Shown: one piece after another, positions 60,174 to 64,000 of the stretch
How the letters are laid out: every line of letters begins with the position of its first letter
Numbering within the stretch: the first letter of the stretch is position 1
DNA from: Streptomyces cinnabarinus
GTDB lineage: Bacteria > Actinomycetota > Actinomycetes > Streptomycetales > Streptomycetaceae
Length of the DNA stretch: 64,000 nucleotides
Assembly (NCBI RefSeq): GCF_027270315.1
Contig: NZ_CP114413.1
Coordinates: forward strand, 8,680,001-8,744,000
Reading direction: 5' to 3'
Notes under the pieces: generated by a model
Told to the model about the DNA's origin: nothing
Database searches by the model: none
What the model saw: the letters and a program-made list of their open reading frames with translations, nothing else
Program-made: the position numbers and the translations under genes

Positions 60174-61162
60174 TCAGGCTCTGGCGCCGATCGGACCTTG
60201 GAAGTGCCCGGGTGGTGCTGCTCGCGCCAGGCCCGGGGCGAGATGCCGTAGGTCTGCTTGAACACCTTGCTGAAGTGGGTCGCGTCGACGAAGCCCCAAC
60301 TTCGGCTGATCGCCCCGATGGTTCGCAGCCTGCCGTTCGGCCCGGCCAGCTCGCGCCTGCACTCGGCCAAGCGGTGCGAGCGGATCCAGTCCCCGAGACT
60401 GATGCCCGACCGGGCCAGCACCGCGTACAAGTGCCGTACCGAGATGGTGTGTGCGGCGGCGATGTGCGCGGCCGACAGGTCGGGGTCGGACAGGTGCGTC
60501 CGGATGTACTGAGTGATGCGCAAGCTGAGGGTGGCCTCCAACGGCACTTTGGCCACGCCGGAGTTGCCCATGTGGGAGGCCACGACAGCGCGGATGAGTT
60601 CAATGCTGGGTTCCACGACCGCCGCTGCCTGGGAGCCTTCGTGCAGCTCCTCGGTGACGGCCAGTTGGGAGAAGTACGTGAAGGCGAGGCCGGCGACGGG
60701 GTTCTGGGAGTCCATGCGCACCGCGGTGGCGTCTCGCAACAGCCGCTCGGGGAGAGCGAGCGCCGCACGGGGGATGCGGAAGAAGTGGTGGTCGACTCCC
60801 TCGTCGAAGACAAGTGTGTAGGGAGCGGCCGACTCGTAGACGGCGAAGTCGCCAGGCCGCAGCAGGCACTCGCGACCGTTCTGCACGACCAGGCTGTTGC
60901 CCGACACCTGAAGGCCCAGGAAGACGGCCGGCTCCTCGTCCACCCGGGCCAGCCGCTGCGTCCGTTCCACGGTGGCCGCGGTGGACCGTGCCGAGAGGAC
61001 CGTCATGGGTCCCATCGCGCCGAGCTTCATCTGGGCCGAGATGTCCCCGGCCGGACGATGATGATCGATGTCCACCGCGACGACGGATTCGCACACCGCG
61101 TGCCGGATGAACTCCTCACGGTCCTGCGGCGGTATCAGCGTGGTGTCGAGGACAGGGCTCAT
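60170..61162 (-). CDS. AraC-family regulator
   Basis: A 330-residue AraC/XylS protein: an AraC-binding-like cupin-type N-terminal domain (FLGLQVSGNSLVVQNGRECL, then LRPGDFAVYESAAPYTLVF) and a C-terminal double HTH (SVRHLYAVLARSGISLGDWI, then TIGAISRSWGFVDATHFSKV). It lies 46 bases upstream of the MerR-clamp gene on the same strand. Start ATG 61162. Targets unknown. Confidence 0.87.
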   Translation of the reverse strand: MSPVLDTTLIPPQDREEFIRHAVCESVVAVDIDHHRPAGDISAQMKLGAMGPMTVLSARSTAATVERTQRLARVDEEPAVFLGLQVSGNSLVVQNGRECLLRPGDFAVYESAAPYTLVFDEGVDHHFFRIPRAALALPERLLRDATAVRMDSQNPVAGLAFTYFSQLAVTEELHEGSQAAAVVEPSIELIRAVVASHMGNSGVAKVPLEATLSLRITQYIRTHLSDPDLSAAHIAAAHTISVRHLYAVLARSGISLGDWIRSHRLAECRRELAGPNGRLRTIGAISRSWGFVDATHFSKVFKQTYGISPRAWREQHHPGTSKVRSAPEPD

Positions 61163-61326
61163 CGAATGGGCCTACGTCCGTACTGGCCACCGGGCCGAAG
61201 TGGCAACAACGTCTTGCCCTGCTCCCGCACGACCCACCCCTCAGCCAAGAACGCTCTCAACATCAGCTTGGCAGGGGTGTGTTACGGCGCACAACGACCT
61301 TCCCGGGCCGGAGTTGGTCGCGCTGA

Positions 61327-61749
61327 TCAGGATTCGGGGCAGAGCGTCTTGCGCAGCCCGGTGTTGATGTGGCTTCCGTCGTCATCGGTCAGCGTGACGC
61401 CGGCGTAGGAGAACCGCTGTGCGGCACTGTGGTCCGGGTTGGCGGCGCCGCCGTCGAGGGCCGCGCACTGGTTGCGGGCCGCGTCGATGGCCTTGGCCTC
61501 GTCGTGGGTGAGGGTGGCGTTGACGTCCATGATGGCGGCGAGTACGGCGTCTCGCTCCGCGCCGGTGGGCTCGGGCGGCAGGTCGGCGCCCGGGGCGGTG
61601 TCACTGTCGTCCGCGGCGCTCGATGTCTCGGGCGCGCTGCTCTGTGTGGTGTCGGCCTTGCTGTCGCTGTTGCCGTCGTCGCTGCCACAGCCAGACACGG
61701 CGACGGCGAGTATGGCGACGACGGCCGCCGTGGTGGTGCGGATGCGCAT
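61327..61749 (-). CDS. small lipoprotein of unknown function
   Basis: A 140-residue lipoprotein: signal and lipobox VAVSGC (Cys ~21), an acidic Ser/Asp-rich linker, then a helical C-terminal part with two Cys (RNQCAAL; RKTLCPES). ATG 61749 with GAGGGG upstream is chosen. A stand-alone gene. Confidence 0.72.
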   Translation of the reverse strand: MRIRTTTAAVVAILAVAVSGCGSDDGNSDSKADTTQSSAPETSSAADDSDTAPGADLPPEPTGAERDAVLAAIMDVNATLTHDEAKAIDAARNQCAALDGGAANPDHSAAQRFSYAGVTLTDDDGSHINTGLRKTLCPES

Positions 61750-61856
61750 GGTTCCCCTCAAGGGCGACGGAGTTGCGTTGCAGACCTTAGGGCGAACGCG
61801 GCACCCGGACTTTGTCGTCCGTGCGGGAAACCTTGTCAGCTGTGCACGATCGACGG

Positions 61857-62480
61857 CTACCGCTCTGCCGACACCTCGGCCTGGCGGAGACCGCGGAACA
61901 CCGCAGGGGTCGTCCAGCCGCGCAGCGTGGCGTGAATCGTCGAGTGGAACGCGGCCTCGGCCGTGACGGTGTCGAGGGCACCGGCCAGTTCGAGGGTCAC
62001 GAGCCCGTGCAGGGCAGCCCAGATCGACAGGGCGATCGACGTCGCGTCGCCGACGAGGACGGACGCTGTCTTGGCGCGGTCGATCGCCGCGAGGAGCGGA
62101 CGCATCGGGTCAGTGACACCGACCTCCCCCGACGGGTCGAAGGACTGCACCCCACCGAACAACACCGTGTAGAGGTGGCTGTGTTCGCGCCCCCACTGAC
62201 GGTAGGCGGCGGCCAGCGCGTAGAGGTCGGCGAGCGGATCCGCGGAGGTCGGCACCGCTGACACGTCCCGGAACAGGCCGCCGACGGCTCTGTCTCGCAC
62301 CGCCCTGATCAGCCCGTTCTTACCGCCGAACAAGGAGTACACCGCCGTCGTGGACGCCTCGGCGGCGGCGGCCACGGCGCGGACGGTGACCGACTCCCGC
62401 GGCTGGGTGGCGAGCATCTCGCTCGCGCACACCACAAGCCGCTCTTTGACTGCTTCGTCGTTCGTTCTCGGCCTACCCAC
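61857..62480 (-). CDS. TetR-family regulator
   Basis: A 207-residue TetR: VTVRAVAAAAEASTTAVYSL (HTH helix pair at ~20-45), then a helical C-terminal domain. Divergent from the alpha/beta-hydrolase gene; the shared 68 bases hold an inverted repeat (62510-62534), a likely operator. GTG 62480 is used because similarity starts at VGRPRTND. It likely represses the hydrolase. Confidence 0.85.
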   Translation of the reverse strand: MGRPRTNDEAVKERLVVCASEMLATQPRESVTVRAVAAAAEASTTAVYSLFGGKNGLIRAVRDRAVGGLFRDVSAVPTSADPLADLYALAAAYRQWGREHSHLYTVLFGGVQSFDPSGEVGVTDPMRPLLAAIDRAKTASVLVGDATSIALSIWAALHGLVTLELAGALDTVTAEAAFHSTIHATLRGWTTPAVFRGLRQAEVSAER

Positions 62481-62509
62481 GGTCAGCAGCCTACCCGCTC
62501 TGATAACGT

Positions 62510-62534
62510 CGTTTTGAAACAGCGTTCTGAAACG
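62510..62534. promoter_or_regulatory. TetR-type inverted repeat between the TetR and hydrolase genes
   Basis: CGTTTTGAAAC (62510-62520) and GTTCTGAAACG (62524-62534) form an imperfect 25-bp palindrome (CGTTT...AAACG outer arms). A GATAAC (-10-like) is at 62502-62507. Fits a TetR operator in a divergent promoter. Confidence 0.55.
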
Positions 62535-62548
62535 GCTGGAGGTTCGCC

Positions 62549-63883
62549 ATGCCCACACCCGTCATACGTCTGCTCCGCCTCACCGGACGCTTACTGCTGG
62601 CACTGACGGCCATCGCGGCGCTGATCGTCGTCTTCCTCGCACTGATCGCCCTCACGGACGGGGCAGGCGGGGGCCTTGCCGCATGGCTGACGACCCTTGG
62701 CGTCGGCGCGGGCCTCGCCATGTGGCGGGCGCGGCACCGCACTTGGCCGACCCGGCTCATCCCGTTCCTGCCGGTGGTCGTCGCGGCAGCGCTGACGGCC
62801 ACGGTCTGCATCCCGACGGTCCCGACGACCCGTCAGTACCCGCCCGCTCTGCCCTTCGTGACCACGCAGCACTGGAACCTCTCCACAGGCAGCCGGGTAG
62901 CGGTGTACCACTACCGGCCCGCGAAGTCCGGCCCCCGGCATCCCGTCCCGCTCGTGTACCTGAACGGCGGACCGGTCCGCGGCATCTCGGTGCTCGACCA
63001 CCGTTTCCTGCAACTCCTGGCACGCCAGGGCCACGACGTCTACGCCTATGAACAGGCCGGTGGCGGACGCAGCGACCTGCTCCCCATGGACCAGTACTCG
63101 ATCTCCAGGTCGGTCCGAGACCTCGCCGCCTTCGTCGACCGCCTGGACAAGGGAAAGGTCGATATCCTCGGCTTCTCCGCGGGCGGCTCCGTGCTCACCC
63201 GGGCGTTGGCCGAACCACGCGTCGCCGCACGCATGAACCGGGCCATCATCGCCGAGCCCGGCCCCATGGACGGCCCCACCGCACACATCAGCGGGCACAA
63301 GGGCCGCGAATCCGCGCGCGGCCTCGCACCGGCCATGACCGGACCACGCTCGACGCACGTCCCCCGGTACGCCGTGGCCTTCGGCCTCATGCGCCTGGGA
63401 CTCCTCACCCCCGACACCGGACTGATCGGCCAGGCCGAGGGCGACAACGCCTTCACCGCCGCCGACCTCGGCAGCGACACGGCATCCGCCTACTGCGCAC
63501 GCGACGCCGACCGCATCCCGACCGAGGACACGGAACAGAACTTCTCCTTCAGCCCCGCCGCCAGCCTCCGCATCCAGCAGACGGTCAAGGACTCGCCCTC
63601 CATCGCCCCACAACTGAAGCGCTCCACAACCCCCACGATGCTGATGATCGCCGAGTGCTCATCCCAACTCCGCCAATGGGCAACCGCCATCCTCGCCCAC
63701 GACCCCGCCGTCCAGCGCACGCAGTACATGCCCGAAGTCGGCCACCGCATCTGGAACGGCCTCGACGACAACAACGCCCGAGCCGCCGCCGTCATCACGG
63801 CGTTCCTCCAGGACAAGCCGGCCCCGCTGCCGAACTACCCGACCCGCGACGAGATCCCGGCCTTCCTGCGGGACCACAAATAG
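62549..63883 (+). CDS. membrane-anchored alpha/beta-hydrolase
   Basis: A 444-residue hydrolase. Two or three N-terminal membrane helices (LLLALTAIAALIVVFLALIAL, then LIPFLPVVVAAALTATVC), then an exported alpha/beta-hydrolase domain: the nucleophile elbow GFSAGG (Ser) at ~208, and the His in PEVGHRIWNGLDD. The Leu15 codon is TTA (62591-62593), a bldA-dependent codon that in Streptomyces delays translation to development. GGAGG precedes ATG 62549. Possibly a lipase or peptidase on cell-surface substrates; TetR-controlled. Confidence 0.85.
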   Translation: MPTPVIRLLRLTGRLLLALTAIAALIVVFLALIALTDGAGGGLAAWLTTLGVGAGLAMWRARHRTWPTRLIPFLPVVVAAALTATVCIPTVPTTRQYPPALPFVTTQHWNLSTGSRVAVYHYRPAKSGPRHPVPLVYLNGGPVRGISVLDHRFLQLLARQGHDVYAYEQAGGGRSDLLPMDQYSISRSVRDLAAFVDRLDKGKVDILGFSAGGSVLTRALAEPRVAARMNRAIIAEPGPMDGPTAHISGHKGRESARGLAPAMTGPRSTHVPRYAVAFGLMRLGLLTPDTGLIGQAEGDNAFTAADLGSDTASAYCARDADRIPTEDTEQNFSFSPAASLRIQQTVKDSPSIAPQLKRSTTPTMLMIAECSSQLRQWATAILAHDPAVQRTQYMPEVGHRIWNGLDDNNARAAAVITAFLQDKPAPLPNYPTRDEIPAFLRDHK

Positions 63884-63889
63884 GGCCCG

Positions 63890-63997
63890 TGCATCCAGTC
63901 ATCGGCAACGGTGTCCGGAGGTAACCACAACGAAGCCGCCCTGCCAGGTGCCTCAAGGCTCGTCGGCACTCAGGGGATTGCCCTGACACTGGATGCA
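63890..63997. repeat. inverted repeat near the right edge
   Basis: TGCATCCAGT (63890-63899) and ACTGGATGCA (63988-63997) are perfect 10-base inverted copies 88 bases apart, with CC just outside each arm. The enclosed 88 bases have no gene. Could be the ends of a small mobile or attachment element, or a chance pair; the sequence beyond 64000 is needed. Confidence 0.4.
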
Positions 63998-64000
63998 AGG

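Noticed and set aside
1..64000. tRNA/rRNA genes and CRISPR arrays
   Set aside because: No cloverleaf-like or repeat-spacer pattern was seen on reading; a covariance-model scan would settle it.

Overview
The window is high-GC DNA with codon use, start-codon habits (many GTG starts with GGAGG-like ribosome sites) and protein families typical of Streptomyces or a very close relative. No rRNA, tRNA or core replication/translation operon is seen. The content is regulators, secreted proteins, catabolic enzymes and specialised-metabolism enzymes, which suggests an accessory part of a Streptomyces chromosome, perhaps an arm; that last point is inference.

Region by region. 0-20 kb: an SDR fragment at the left edge; a DUF1996/DUF305 secreted-protein pair next to a LacI regulator with a 30-bp perfect palindrome between them; a C45-type autoproteolytic hydrolase; two decayed genes meeting head to head (a PhoX-like phosphatase and an MFS transporter, 4.8-6.1 kb); an S1-domain protein; a membrane-bound spermidine-synthase-like protein; a class F sortase beside a small protein that looks like its substrate; several regulators, an SDR, an amidohydrolase and a GT1 glycosyltransferase.

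20-34.4 kb: a lipid/terpenoid-type catabolic region. It holds a PadR regulator, an acyl-CoA dehydrogenase, a DUF2236 (MpaB-type) oxygenase translationally coupled to an aldehyde dehydrogenase, three TetR-type regulators (one with two TetR units), an acyl-CoA ligase with an F420-dependent luciferase-like oxidoreductase, a GXWXG/DUF4334 protein coupled to a zinc alcohol dehydrogenase, and a Tat-exported latex-clearing protein (Lcp-like rubber oxygenase). These steps could together oxidise a hydrophobic substrate through aldehyde and acid to acyl-CoA, but that joint role is inferred from context only.

34.5-44.6 kb: a SUFU-domain protein, small secreted proteins, then two adjacent flavin-dependent halogenase homologues with no PKS/NRPS genes nearby, a DJ-1/PfpI protein, and a 1210-residue protein combining a serine alpha/beta-hydrolase, a P-loop NTPase and TPR-like repeats (STAND-like, a candidate conflict/defence protein).

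44.7-56 kb: carbohydrate use. A GH16-like enzyme, then a dasR-dasABC-dasD-like locus (GntR/HutC regulator divergent from a sugar ABC importer and a cytoplasmic GH20 hexosaminidase), a secreted GH16 enzyme with a CBM3, and a 1002-residue secreted protein joining PA14, a sugar-dehydrogenase-like propeller, a CBM6-like module and DUF1080.

56-64 kb: regulators (a coiled-coil DNA-binding-type protein, XRE, AraC, TetR), an aldo/keto reductase, a MerR regulator fused to sliding-clamp domains with its own classic MerR promoter, a lipoprotein, and a membrane-anchored alpha/beta-hydrolase carrying a rare TTA codon. A short inverted repeat marks the right edge.
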